Origin: Archangium lipolyticum
GTDB lineage: Bacteria > Myxococcota > Myxococcia > Myxococcales > Myxococcaceae
Direction: 5' to 3'
Length of the DNA stretch: 64,000 nucleotides
Assembly (NCBI RefSeq): GCF_024623785.1
Contig: NZ_JANKBZ010000002.1
Location: 682,001 to 746,000, forward strand
Shown here: positions 48,230-56,760 of the stretch, piece after piece
Layout of the letters: each line of letters starts with the position of its first letter
Position numbering within the stretch: the stretch's first letter is position 1
Notes under the pieces: generated by a model
The model's input: only the letters and a program-made list of their open reading frames with translations
What the model was told of the DNA's origin: nothing
The model's database searches: none
Made by a program: the position numbers and the translations under genes

Positions 48230-48611
48230 GCAGAGCCACGAGCGTCTTCAGGCCGTGCTGCGGTTGCCCGCGGCCAGGCGCTACTCGTACTTCCTCCAGC
48301 GCGCGGTGGAGTCCGGCGAGGTCTGGGGACTCGATGGCGAGGGGTGGGCGCTCGCGCTCGACGACACGGGGCGGGACGTGCTGCCGCTCTGGCCCGCGCC
48401 CGAGTTCGCCGCGCTCTGCGCCAGGCGGCTGTGGTCCGGCTTCCAGCCCCGCGCCATCAAGCTGGAGGAGCTGCTGGACAACGTGCTGCCGCAGCTCGAG
48501 GAGGAGGGAATGCCGGTGGGCATCTTCTTCACTCCGGAAGGTCAGGGCCATCCCGTGTCGGCGCGCGAGCTCATCGACGCCCTGCGCGCGACGAGCGGAC
48601 CCGTGGCCTGA
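48219..48611 (+). CDS. DUF2750 domain protein
   Basis: A 130-residue soluble protein with the DUF2750 layout: ARRYSYFLQRAVESGEVWGLDGEGWALALDD, WPAPEFAALCA. Function unknown. ATG 48219 follows GGGAGGAC and overlaps the DAAO stop, so the two are co-translated. Confidence 0.85.
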   Translation: METEQSHERLQAVLRLPAARRYSYFLQRAVESGEVWGLDGEGWALALDDTGRDVLPLWPAPEFAALCARRLWSGFQPRAIKLEELLDNVLPQLEEEGMPVGIFFTPEGQGHPVSARELIDALRATSGPVA

Positions 48612-48715
48612 GCGGAAGCCCGCTCCGCCGCGAGTGGAACCTTGCACCTCCAGATACCTGCGCGCACCTGTACCGCCTTGAGGCACACCCGGGCGGGGCT
48701 TCTAGCTTGCGTGCC

Positions 48716-49600
48716 ATGTCTGGAGATTCCGACAACAAGACGGTGTACGCGAAGGGGATTGGCCCCCGTCAGGGCAGTGGTGGGTCGAAGCCCTGGGTTC
48801 CGTGGCTGGTGACGGCGCTGGTGGTGCTCATCTCCGGCGCCGCGGGCTACTTCGGCTTCAGCGCCTGGTCGGCGCAGAAGACGCGCGCGGAGGGAGCGGA
48901 GAAGTCGGCCGCGGAGGCCCGTGCGCAGGTGGTGGCCACGGAGCAGGCACGCAAGGAATTGGAGGTGAAGCTCTCGGAGCAGCTCGCGGCCAAGGAGCAG
49001 AAGCTCTCCGCGCTCGAGGACGAGCGCACCCGGCTGTCCACCGAGCGTGACCAGCTCTCGCAGGCGGTCCAGGAGAAGGAGGCCGAGCTCGCCCGCCTCA
49101 AGGCCACCTACGAGGACATCGAGCAGAAGTTGAAGGCGGAGATCTCCGATGGGGAGATCCGCCTGTCCCAGGCCGAGGGCCGCATCCAGGTGGACCTCGT
49201 GGACAAGATCCTCTTCGACTCCGGCGAGGCCAGTCTCTCCGAGCGGGGCTCCGAGGTGCTGGCGCGGCTGGGCACGGTCCTCTCCAAGGTGGAGGGCCGC
49301 TCCATCCTGGTGTCGGGCCACACGGACGATGCCCCGCCCTCGCAACGGCTGGCGGCCACCTTCCCGACGAACTGGGAGCTGTCCGTGGCCCGCGCGGTGA
49401 ACGTGGTGCGCTTCCTCGGGGAGAAGGCCAGTGTGCCCCCGGGCCGGCTGGTGGCCGCCGGTCACGCCGATACGAAGCCCGTGGCCAGCAACGCCACGCC
49501 CAAGGGGCGCGCCCGCAACCGTCGCATCGAGATCCTCCTCATTCCGGATCTCCCGGCGGGCAAGCGGAGCGAGGCCAAGGCCGACGCCAGCTCGCACTGA
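48716..49600 (+). CDS. OmpA/MotB-family peptidoglycan-binding envelope protein
   Basis: A 294-residue protein. One membrane anchor at about residues 28-50 (WLVTALVVLISGAAGYFGF) is followed by a coiled coil at about 55-150 (KLSALEDERTRLSTERDQLS), then an OmpA_C domain (IQVDLVDKILFDSGEASLSERG, VSGHTDDAP, NWELSVARAVNVVRFL, GHADTKPVASN, NRRIEILLIP). It should span the periplasm and bind peptidoglycan, like MotB/Pal-type anchors. No motor partner is nearby. Confidence 0.9.
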   Translation: MSGDSDNKTVYAKGIGPRQGSGGSKPWVPWLVTALVVLISGAAGYFGFSAWSAQKTRAEGAEKSAAEARAQVVATEQARKELEVKLSEQLAAKEQKLSALEDERTRLSTERDQLSQAVQEKEAELARLKATYEDIEQKLKAEISDGEIRLSQAEGRIQVDLVDKILFDSGEASLSERGSEVLARLGTVLSKVEGRSILVSGHTDDAPPSQRLAATFPTNWELSVARAVNVVRFLGEKASVPPGRLVAAGHADTKPVASNATPKGRARNRRIEILLIPDLPAGKRSEAKADASSH

Positions 49601-49609
49601 GCCCGTGCG

Positions 49610-49822
49610 TCAGGGAGTGCCCGGGCGATGGGGCGGCTGCTTGTGCTTCGACAGGCGGAAGGAGACGACGGCGAAGGCCACCGCCGCCACGACGAGCACC
49701 GCCACCCAGTACCAGAGCGCCGGGCTGCTGAGGACCTGCTGGTTCTCTCGCGACTGCGCGAGCGCCAGCACCGGGGTGAGCAGGTACAGCATCCAGACCG
49801 GGATTGTTTGTGAGGTCTTCAT
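49610..49822 (-). CDS. small membrane protein
   Basis: A 70-residue protein with an N-terminal signal-like helix (VWMLYLLTPVLALAQS) and a second helix (ALWYWVAVLVVAAVAFAVV). Unknown function. The longer in-frame start at 49909 is less likely. Confidence 0.6.
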   Translation of the reverse strand: MKTSQTIPVWMLYLLTPVLALAQSRENQQVLSSPALWYWVAVLVVAAVAFAVVSFRLSKHKQPPHRPGTP

Positions 49823-49905
49823 CACCCCGGAAAGCTGGGCATGTGTCCCGGGGTGTACAAGGAGAGGGCGTCGCACCGCTCGCTCGGACTCCGGGTCGGC
49901 CTCCG

Positions 49906-52900
49906 TCACGGAGGTGTCAGCGCCATCGAGCCAGGTGATGCCGTCTTCGGGGCATGCCGTTTGAGCAGGGCCTCCAGCTCGGACAGCTCGTCCGCGTGGA
50001 GGATGGGGGTCCTGAGGTAGGTGGTGCGCGCGGCCTGGGCGAGCTTCAGCGCACGCTCCGGCTGCTGCCCGGCATCCCAGAGCGCGCGGGCCAGGGCGAA
50101 CCGGATGGAGGCCGCGTACTCGGGCCGTCCCGGGTGGCTCTCGACGACATGGAGCGCGTGCTCGAGCAGCGGGATGGCCTCGGTGGCCCTGCCCAGTTTC
50201 TGTAGCGCCTCGCCCTTTCCCGCCAGCGGCAGGACGCCAGCCGGGGAGTCGCCACCCATCACCTTCTCGAAGAGGGGCAGCTCCTTCTCGAAGAGGGGGA
50301 GCGCGCGAGCGGCCTGGCCCATCTCCAGGTAGGTGGTGCCGATGTCGATGCGGATGAGGGCCGTGTTGAAGTGGTCGGGTCCCAGGTACTGCTCGCGCAG
50401 CTGCAGCGCCTGCTGGCGAAGCCGCAGCGCCTTGTCGCTCTGGCCCCGGATTTCATGGAGCCGCGCGAGCCCGAGCAGGGCCATCGTGTAGATGTGCTCG
50501 TGCTGCCGCGGGTCTTGCTTCGCCAGCTCCAGCACCTCCTGGAAGGTCTGCTGGGACTGGGACAGCCGCTCCAGCGAGGTCTGGGCCTCGGCCACCTTCT
50601 CGAGCGCCTGCAGCAGGTGGGTGCTCTCCGGGCCCGTGAGCTCCCGGAACTGGCGCACGGCCTCCTCGTAGTGTGAGAGGGCATTGAGATCCCGTCCCTC
50701 CGAGGCATCGAGATCGCCGTAGGCCAGGTGGAGGTGCGCCCACTCCTCGGAGCGGTTGCCGTAGGACTTCTGGTTGATCTCCCGCACCCGGTCGAGCAGG
50801 AGGCGCGCGTCGGAGATCCGCCCCTGCGAGGCGTAGGCATTCGAGAGGTTCGTCAGGGGCTGGGTGAGGAACGGGTGCAGGGGGCCGAGGTACGTCTCGC
50901 CCATGCGCACGAGGGACTCGAGCGCGCGCTGCGACTCGTCCATGCGATCCAGGTTGCCCAGCGCGGCCAGGGAGTTGGTGGCATAGCGCAGCGTCGTCGC
51001 GCTGGCCGGACCGAGGTGCTGCTGCGCGAGGGCGAAGGCCTTGTCGAAGGCCTCGTAGGCCTCGGCGAACTTGCCCTGCTGGTAGAACGACATGCCCAGG
51101 TTGTTGAAGAAGATGGCCCGCAGCTCGCCATTTTCCCCCAGCCTGTCCAGCGAGGCCTGGGCGAACTGCTTCCAGCGCTCGGCCTCCTCCTGGGGCCCGT
51201 TCAGGCAGTAGTAGCCCATCAGCCGCACGCTGGCCGCCGCCGTCACGGTGTCGTGCCGGGACTCGTACGCGAGCCACAGCGCGTCCGTGAGCAGCGGAGG
51301 CACGCCCTGGTTCTGCCCGGAGATGATCTGCGTCCACGCCCGAGTGAAGAGGGCCTCGGCGCGGACGGGCTTGTAGCCGAGCGTCGCCGTCTTGCCGATC
51401 ACCTCCGAGGCCAGGGTCAGGGCCTCCTTGAACTTGCCGGCCTCGGTGAGCGCCTTGACGCGGGCGAGCCGGGCGCGCTCGGCCTCCACGGCCTGGCGCG
51501 TGGGGGCGTCCTCGGGGGGCTTCACCTCGGACAGCAGGGCCTCCACGTCCGCGCAGCGCCGCAGGGGCCGCAGGGCGCTGGTGGCGGAGATGGCCTTCTC
51601 CACCACGGTGGCGTCGGCCTCGGTGAACACGTCGGTGAGCGCGGCCAGCTCCCGCCGGCTGCCCTCCAGACACGCCATGCGCAGGGACATGACGGCCTCG
51701 GACTGCTCACCGCGGATGCGCGTGGCCTCGCAGGTGTCCTGGTGCATGTCCGACCACGCCGCCGTGTACGCGTTCAGCGCCTCGCGCACGCGTCCCCAGG
51801 TGTCCTGGGCATGGGGCTGGCCGGTGGCGAGGAAGGCCTGCTCGATGGCCGTCTGGCGCGGCGCGCCCCAGATGCCCTCCATCTGCTCGGGAACGCCCGT
51901 GCACACGTGGGCATGGTGGTGGTGCCATTCGGTCCAGGCCATCACGCCCGCGCCCGTGAGGAGGAGCAGCAGGGCCGCGGCGGACAGCCAGCGGCGGCGC
52001 ACCAGGGCCGGATCCCTCTCCAGGATGGCCAGCAGCGCGTCCAGCGAGGGATAGCGCGCCTCCGGCGGGGTGTTGAGGGCGCGCAGCAGGGCGCGGTGCA
52101 CGAAGGGCGGCACCTTGGAGTGGGGCGGCGGGGGCTTGATGCGGCCGGCCAGCACGTTCTGCTTGCGCTCCTCGGGCGTGCTCCCCTCGAAGGGACGCTC
52201 GCCGTAGAGGGCCTCCCACAGCGACACGGCGAAGGAGAACTGATCGCTCCGCGCGTCCGCAGTGGCGCCGCGGAACTGCTCGGGCGCCATGTAGGCCGGA
52301 GTGCCCAGCACCGCGCCCCGCTGCGTCAGCTGCAACTCCAGCAGGCTGTGCTGCTTGACCGGGCCGGTGCTCGTCCCCGAGACGGGCGCGCCGTCGCCGG
52401 ACGCGGGCTCCTCCGCGGGCGCGTTGTGCGGGCGCGCCAGGCCGAAGTCCGTCACCCGGATGCGGCCGTCCCTGCCCACCAGGACGTTGGTGGGCTTGAA
52501 GTCGCGGTGCACGAGCCCGGCGGCGTGCGCGGCGGCCAGGCCCCGGCCCGCGTCCAGGAAGGCGGAGAGCGTCTCCTTCCAGCTCCGGGGCTTCTCCTGG
52601 TGCCACTGCAACAGGGTCTGGCCGTCCACCAGCTCCATGGCCATGAAGACCTGGGCGTCGTGCTGGTGCACGTCGTAGACGGCCACCACGTTGGGGTGGG
52701 AGAGCCGGGCCATGGCCTGCGCCTCGCGCAGCAACCGGGCCCGTCCGGGTGACCCCTCGGTGCCTCCAAGCGGGTCCTCTGGCGGCAGCAGCTTGAGCGC
52801 CACCTTCCGGTCCAGCACCGAGTCGTAGGCGGCGTACACCATCCCCATGCCGCCCTGGCCCAGGGGATCCAACACCACGTACCGGTCCAGGGGCGTTCCC

Positions 52901-53055
52901 CGGCCGAGCGCCGGCGCCTCCGGCGGACGGGGGCTGGCGCTCTCACCTCGCGCCTCTCCCGTGCCGAGCGCGACCGTGCGGCGCTCGTCGGTCACGAGCG
53001 TGCGGCGCCCGTCGGTCTCGAGCGTACGGCGCTCTTTGTCATCGAAGGACCCCAT
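49906..53055 (-). CDS. Ser/Thr protein kinase with transmembrane segment and TPR domain
   Basis: A 1049-residue Hanks-type kinase. Residues 1-30 hold three copies of an RRTLxTD unit. The kinase domain is at about 48-330: LGQGGMGMVY, VALKLL, HRDFKPTN at about 183, TDFGLAR and GTPAYMAPEQ. One membrane helix lies at about 365-387 (WLSAAALLLLLTGAGVMAW). The outer part (400-1040) is a TPR array with many 34-residue repeats. This layout is characteristic of myxobacterial kinases. ATG 53055 follows GAGGTGG. Confidence 0.95.
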   Translation of the reverse strand: MGSFDDKERRTLETDGRRTLVTDERRTVALGTGEARGESASPRPPEAPALGRGTPLDRYVVLDPLGQGGMGMVYAAYDSVLDRKVALKLLPPEDPLGGTEGSPGRARLLREAQAMARLSHPNVVAVYDVHQHDAQVFMAMELVDGQTLLQWHQEKPRSWKETLSAFLDAGRGLAAAHAAGLVHRDFKPTNVLVGRDGRIRVTDFGLARPHNAPAEEPASGDGAPVSGTSTGPVKQHSLLELQLTQRGAVLGTPAYMAPEQFRGATADARSDQFSFAVSLWEALYGERPFEGSTPEERKQNVLAGRIKPPPPHSKVPPFVHRALLRALNTPPEARYPSLDALLAILERDPALVRRRWLSAAALLLLLTGAGVMAWTEWHHHHAHVCTGVPEQMEGIWGAPRQTAIEQAFLATGQPHAQDTWGRVREALNAYTAAWSDMHQDTCEATRIRGEQSEAVMSLRMACLEGSRRELAALTDVFTEADATVVEKAISATSALRPLRRCADVEALLSEVKPPEDAPTRQAVEAERARLARVKALTEAGKFKEALTLASEVIGKTATLGYKPVRAEALFTRAWTQIISGQNQGVPPLLTDALWLAYESRHDTVTAAASVRLMGYYCLNGPQEEAERWKQFAQASLDRLGENGELRAIFFNNLGMSFYQQGKFAEAYEAFDKAFALAQQHLGPASATTLRYATNSLAALGNLDRMDESQRALESLVRMGETYLGPLHPFLTQPLTNLSNAYASQGRISDARLLLDRVREINQKSYGNRSEEWAHLHLAYGDLDASEGRDLNALSHYEEAVRQFRELTGPESTHLLQALEKVAEAQTSLERLSQSQQTFQEVLELAKQDPRQHEHIYTMALLGLARLHEIRGQSDKALRLRQQALQLREQYLGPDHFNTALIRIDIGTTYLEMGQAARALPLFEKELPLFEKVMGGDSPAGVLPLAGKGEALQKLGRATEAIPLLEHALHVVESHPGRPEYAASIRFALARALWDAGQQPERALKLAQAARTTYLRTPILHADELSELEALLKRHAPKTASPGSMALTPP

Positions 53056-53174
53056 TCCACCTCGCTCCCGCAGGATGTCACGCCCCCATGGCCGCGAGAA
53101 TGCATCGCTGCATCGATTCTCCAATCAACCCGCGGAGGGCGGCATGTGGCGGGCCGCTCGGAGGGTGACCGGGC

Positions 53175-53648
53175 TCAGCCAGCCCGCGCGAACCGCCGCA
53201 GCGCCTCGCCGGTGAGGCGGAAGAGCTTCCACTCCCGCTGCATCTCCGCGCCGAAGGACTCGTAGAACTCGATGGCCGGCGTGTTCCAGTCGAGCACGTT
53301 CCACTCGAAGCGCCCGCAGCCCCGCTCGACGGCGAGCTTCGCCAGGTGGGACAGCAGCGCCTTGCCGTGCCCCTGGCCCCGGTGCTCCGGCAGGACGAAG
53401 AGGTCCTCCAGGTAGAGGCCCGGCTTGGACAGGAACGTGGAGTAGTTGTGGAAGAAGAGGGCGAAGCCCACCACCTGCCCGGCGTCCTCGGCGAGGACGA
53501 CCTCGGCGTAGGGCCGGCCGCCGAAGAGGTGCTCTCGCAGATCCTCCTCGCGGAGGGTGACGGCATGGGTGAGCTTCTCGTACTCGGCCAGGGCGCGGAT
53601 GAGCCGGGTGATGATGGGGAGGTCCGAGGGGGTCGCGGAGCGGATCAT
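53175..53648 (-). CDS. GNAT-family N-acetyltransferase
   Basis: A 157-residue GNAT of the SSAT-like branch: MIRSATPSDLPIITRLIR, LYLEDLFVLPEHRGQGHGKALL (acetyl-CoA motif A) and LDWNTPAIEFYESFGA. It probably acetylates a polyamine or similar amine. It lies 119 bases upstream of the kinase on the same strand. Confidence 0.9.
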   Translation of the reverse strand: MIRSATPSDLPIITRLIRALAEYEKLTHAVTLREEDLREHLFGGRPYAEVVLAEDAGQVVGFALFFHNYSTFLSKPGLYLEDLFVLPEHRGQGHGKALLSHLAKLAVERGCGRFEWNVLDWNTPAIEFYESFGAEMQREWKLFRLTGEALRRFARAG

Positions 53649-53732
53649 GCGCGTGATGCTAGCGCGTGGGAGCGTGGCCGCCCATGGTAGCGTCCGCCGG
53701 CATCCGCACACCCGAGAGGGAGGGGCAGCATC

Positions 53733-54584
53733 ATGCGCAGGTTCGAGTTCGTGGAGGGCACCAGCGCGAAGTTCTGGATGGCCGAGGTCGAGGGCAACAC
53801 CTTCATCGTGGTGTACGGGCGGCTGGGCACCGAGGGGCAGCGCAAGGAGAAGGCGTTCCCCGACGAGGCGGGCGCGCGGCGAGAGTACGAGCGCAAGGTG
53901 GCCGAGAAGCTGCGCGAGGGCTACCACGAGGTGTCCGCCGAGGCCCCGCAAGAGGCTCCCAAGAACGCGAAGGGCGCCGCCGCGGCCTCGCCGAAGCTCA
54001 CGCTCCCACCCCGGGTGCGCGCGGGCAGCCCCACCGCCGGACAGGTGTCCGCGGCCGTCGAGGCGCTCACCCGGCTCGACACCCTGGTGGGCGGGCGGAG
54101 CTGGCGGGTGGCGCTCCAGGCCCGCCGGGCGCGGCGCGCGCTCCGGGCGCTGGGGGGGTTGGATCCATCCAGCCACTCCGCCATGGGCCCGGTGTTCTCC
54201 TCTCTGATGGCGAAGGTGGTGGCGCCCAAGGGGCAGCCGCGGTTGCCGCTGTGGGCGGCCATGGAGCTGCTGGCGGAGGTGGAAGTGTCGGCCTTCGTCC
54301 GGACGCTGGAGCAGTGGAAGCGCGCTCCCGCAGGCGCTCCGGCCATGGCAGCCACCGGCGTGCTGGCCCGTCAGGCCGAGGCTCTCGGCGAGCCCGAGCT
54401 GGCGCTTCGCATGGGCACGCTGCTGACGTCGGACGAGGCCTGGGACAAGCGCTGGAGCGCGTTACGGCCGCATGTCGAGGGCCACCTGGTGGCGGGGGGC
54501 AGCTCGCTGCCGGCCTGGCTGCGCTCGCTCGACGCCGGAGGGGATTCGCGCCTCGCCGAGCGCCTCTCCCGCCTGGGCGCGTGA
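53733..54584 (+). CDS. WGR domain protein
   Basis: A 283-residue protein. The N-terminal ~80 residues are a WGR domain (RRFEFVEGTSAKFWMAEVEG, VVYGRLGTEGQRKEKAFPDE). The remaining ~180 residues are an Ala/Leu/Arg-rich helical region of unknown type. WGR domains bind nucleic acid or nucleotide in PARP, MolR and related proteins. Start ATG 53733 has GGGAGGGG upstream. It is divergent from the GNAT gene. Confidence 0.85.
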   Translation: MRRFEFVEGTSAKFWMAEVEGNTFIVVYGRLGTEGQRKEKAFPDEAGARREYERKVAEKLREGYHEVSAEAPQEAPKNAKGAAAASPKLTLPPRVRAGSPTAGQVSAAVEALTRLDTLVGGRSWRVALQARRARRALRALGGLDPSSHSAMGPVFSSLMAKVVAPKGQPRLPLWAAMELLAEVEVSAFVRTLEQWKRAPAGAPAMAATGVLARQAEALGEPELALRMGTLLTSDEAWDKRWSALRPHVEGHLVAGGSSLPAWLRSLDAGGDSRLAERLSRLGA

Positions 54585-54603
54585 GGGGTGTACCGTGCGG
54601 GAC

Positions 54604-55017
54604 ATGACCATCTCCCGCTGGTACTGGGTGCCCGTGCTCGCGCTGTGCGCGGCCGGGTGTGCTTCGGGCAGGAGGGCCTCGCGTGCCCCCTCGGGCTCCG
54701 CTACCGAGCAGCGCGCGCAGGACCTGGAGGCGCGTAACGAGGCGATGCGCGAGGAGCTGAGCCGCAAGAAGGCCGAGCTGCAACAGTCCTTCCAGACGAT
54801 GGCGCAGGCGGAAGGCGCCGCGGGTCTCGGCTCGCTCGGTTGTGCCGGAGTGGCTCCGGCCAACGCGCAGATGCAGGGGTTGCCCCGCTCGGGCGCCGTC
54901 CACGCCCAGTTCAGCCTGCGGGGCCAGCCCTACCGCATGACGGCCACCTTCTCCGCGCCTCGCCCGGCGGGCGGTTGGCGCGTGTCCCAGGGCACCTGCA
55001 GGGTGGTGGGGCCGTGA
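54604..55017 (+). CDS. lipoprotein of unknown function
   Basis: A 137-residue lipoprotein with lipobox LCAAGC, then a coiled coil (ATEQRAQDLEARNEAMREEL) and a C-terminal beta domain with HAQFSLRGQPYRMTATFSAP. Its stop overlaps the start of the next lipoprotein (GTGA), so they form an operon with coupled translation. Function unknown. Confidence 0.75.
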   Translation: MTISRWYWVPVLALCAAGCASGRRASRAPSGSATEQRAQDLEARNEAMREELSRKKAELQQSFQTMAQAEGAAGLGSLGCAGVAPANAQMQGLPRSGAVHAQFSLRGQPYRMTATFSAPRPAGGWRVSQGTCRVVGP

Positions 55018-55718
55018 GGGTGCTTCGATTCGGGCTGCTGGCGCTGCTCGCCCTCGTCGCCACGGGCTGCGCCACGGACCCGGCCACGCGCATGCGTCTG
55101 GCCGAGCAGGAGAACCAGCGCCTCACCCGGGAGATGGCGGAGACGGACCTGGCCCTCCAGTCGGTGCACGCCTACACCGGGGAGCTGCGCTCGCCCGGGG
55201 CGTCGGGGCGCTCCTTCAACATGTATTTCTCGCCCGCGTCCCTGCAGCAGCTGGCCTCGCAGATGCTTCCGATGCGGATGGCGGCGCGCAACTTCCACAA
55301 GCAGCTCGAGGGCGAGGTCATCGTCGAGAGCCTCTCCGACATCCGCTTCGGCCCGCTCAACACGCTCACCTGCAGGGCCGTGCTGCGCGGAGAGAACGTC
55401 CGCTACACCGGCCGCGTGCCCAAGGGCTACCAGGGGGAGATCCGCAAGTTCCAGGCGGGCGTGGCCGCCGGCGTGGTGGCGGACCTGGTGGTGGAGCTGT
55501 CCCTGAGCGACAGCTCCCTGGTGGCCCGGGCCCGCGCCACGCAGACGCGGCTCAAGGCCCACTCCAACGGTACGGCGGAGGGCATGCTGAGGGATCAGAT
55601 GAATGACCGGACCCTGCGCTCGCCCTTCGCCTTCGATCTCACCATCCAGGGCAGCGGCGCGGTGCCGCGCCGCATGGTGCTCACCGCCAACCACCTGGTG
55701 GTGACGTACGCGCCGTAG
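55014..55718 (+). CDS. lipoprotein of unknown function
   Basis: A 234-residue lipoprotein with lipobox VATGC, a short coiled coil (RLAEQENQRLTREMAETDL) and a beta-rich domain (VIVESLSDIRFGPLN). GTG 55014 overlaps the previous stop; GTG 55020 is also possible. Function unknown, probably envelope. Confidence 0.75.
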   Translation: MRVLRFGLLALLALVATGCATDPATRMRLAEQENQRLTREMAETDLALQSVHAYTGELRSPGASGRSFNMYFSPASLQQLASQMLPMRMAARNFHKQLEGEVIVESLSDIRFGPLNTLTCRAVLRGENVRYTGRVPKGYQGEIRKFQAGVAAGVVADLVVELSLSDSSLVARARATQTRLKAHSNGTAEGMLRDQMNDRTLRSPFAFDLTIQGSGAVPRRMVLTANHLVVTYAP

Positions 55719-55727
55719 CGCTCGCGC

Positions 55728-56543
55728 TCAGTTCCCGCCCGCGGACGAGCTGTGGGCGGGCGCCGACGTGCCCGACAGGTCCGGCTGCTTGTCGATCTCC
55801 TCCGCCGGCCAGCCGCGCGCCGCCTCGTAGTAGCGCGGAGCCTTCACCTTGCGCTTGTCCTTCGCGCTCAGGCCCTCGGGGGACACCAGGCTCTGCTCGC
55901 CCTCCTTCACGGACTGGACGACGTGGCCGTCGCAGAAGAGCCACTCGGTGCGGCCGTCGGCGAACTTGCGCGCGTAGTACACGTCGGTGCTGCCGATCTC
56001 CGGGTTCTTCGCGCACCACGTCTGGCGTGCCGCCTGCTCGCGCTGCGGCGCTTCCTCGTTCCACTTGGCCTGCGCCGCCTCCACGGCGGCCACGGCCGTG
56101 GCCTCCGCCAGCCGCGTCCGCGACAGCTCCACCAGCTCCGAGCCGCGCTTGGACAGCTCCGGGAAGGCCCCGGACTTCGCGAAGCCGCACGCCTGCACCG
56201 CCTTGAGGTTCGTCTGGTGCACATCCAGCACCTTGCCCAGCGAACCCGAGGCCTCCTTCAGCAGCGCCACCTGCTGCGCGTACTCCGCCGCCTTCGGATC
56301 CTTCGCCTGCTCCGTCGAGGACAGGAAGCGCGCCAGCAGTCCGTTCACTCCGCTCAGCTCGTCCGACAGCCAGCGCGGCTCCGCGTCACAGATGTTGGCC
56401 TTGGCCCCGGTGTAGTCGCGGTACTCCGCGCGGGCCGATCCCAGGCTGTACTGCTGTGACGGCGCCACCCGCTTCGCCCCGCACGCACCCAGCGCCAGAC
56501 TCAAACCTCCGACAATCCACAGCTTCCGGCTCAAGAAATTCAT
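55728..56543 (-). CDS. lipoprotein of unknown function
   Basis: A 271-residue lipoprotein with lipobox ALGAC and a largely helical, Ala/Glu-rich body. A C-terminal region has repeated Cys (CDGHVVQSVKEGE preceded by WLFCDG). Function unknown. It is convergent with the preceding lipoprotein pair (gap nine bases). Confidence 0.75.
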   Translation of the reverse strand: MNFLSRKLWIVGGLSLALGACGAKRVAPSQQYSLGSARAEYRDYTGAKANICDAEPRWLSDELSGVNGLLARFLSSTEQAKDPKAAEYAQQVALLKEASGSLGKVLDVHQTNLKAVQACGFAKSGAFPELSKRGSELVELSRTRLAEATAVAAVEAAQAKWNEEAPQREQAARQTWCAKNPEIGSTDVYYARKFADGRTEWLFCDGHVVQSVKEGEQSLVSPEGLSAKDKRKVKAPRYYEAARGWPAEEIDKQPDLSGTSAPAHSSSAGGN

Positions 56544-56760
56544 GGCTCCCGACTCTATCGGACAAGGATACATCCGGTCGAATTACTTGGAGTTCAAACT
56601 ACATGCCCAGCGGGTTGATCCAACCCCGACAACCCGGGGCCTTTCGTGACAGGGCCGTCACGGTCTTGCAAGAACCCGGTGAGTTGAGCAGCGGACGGTT
56701 GAGGCGCCCGACGCACCGTCACACAGTCGTGGCGCACGTGCCGTGGGGAGGACCGTCGGG

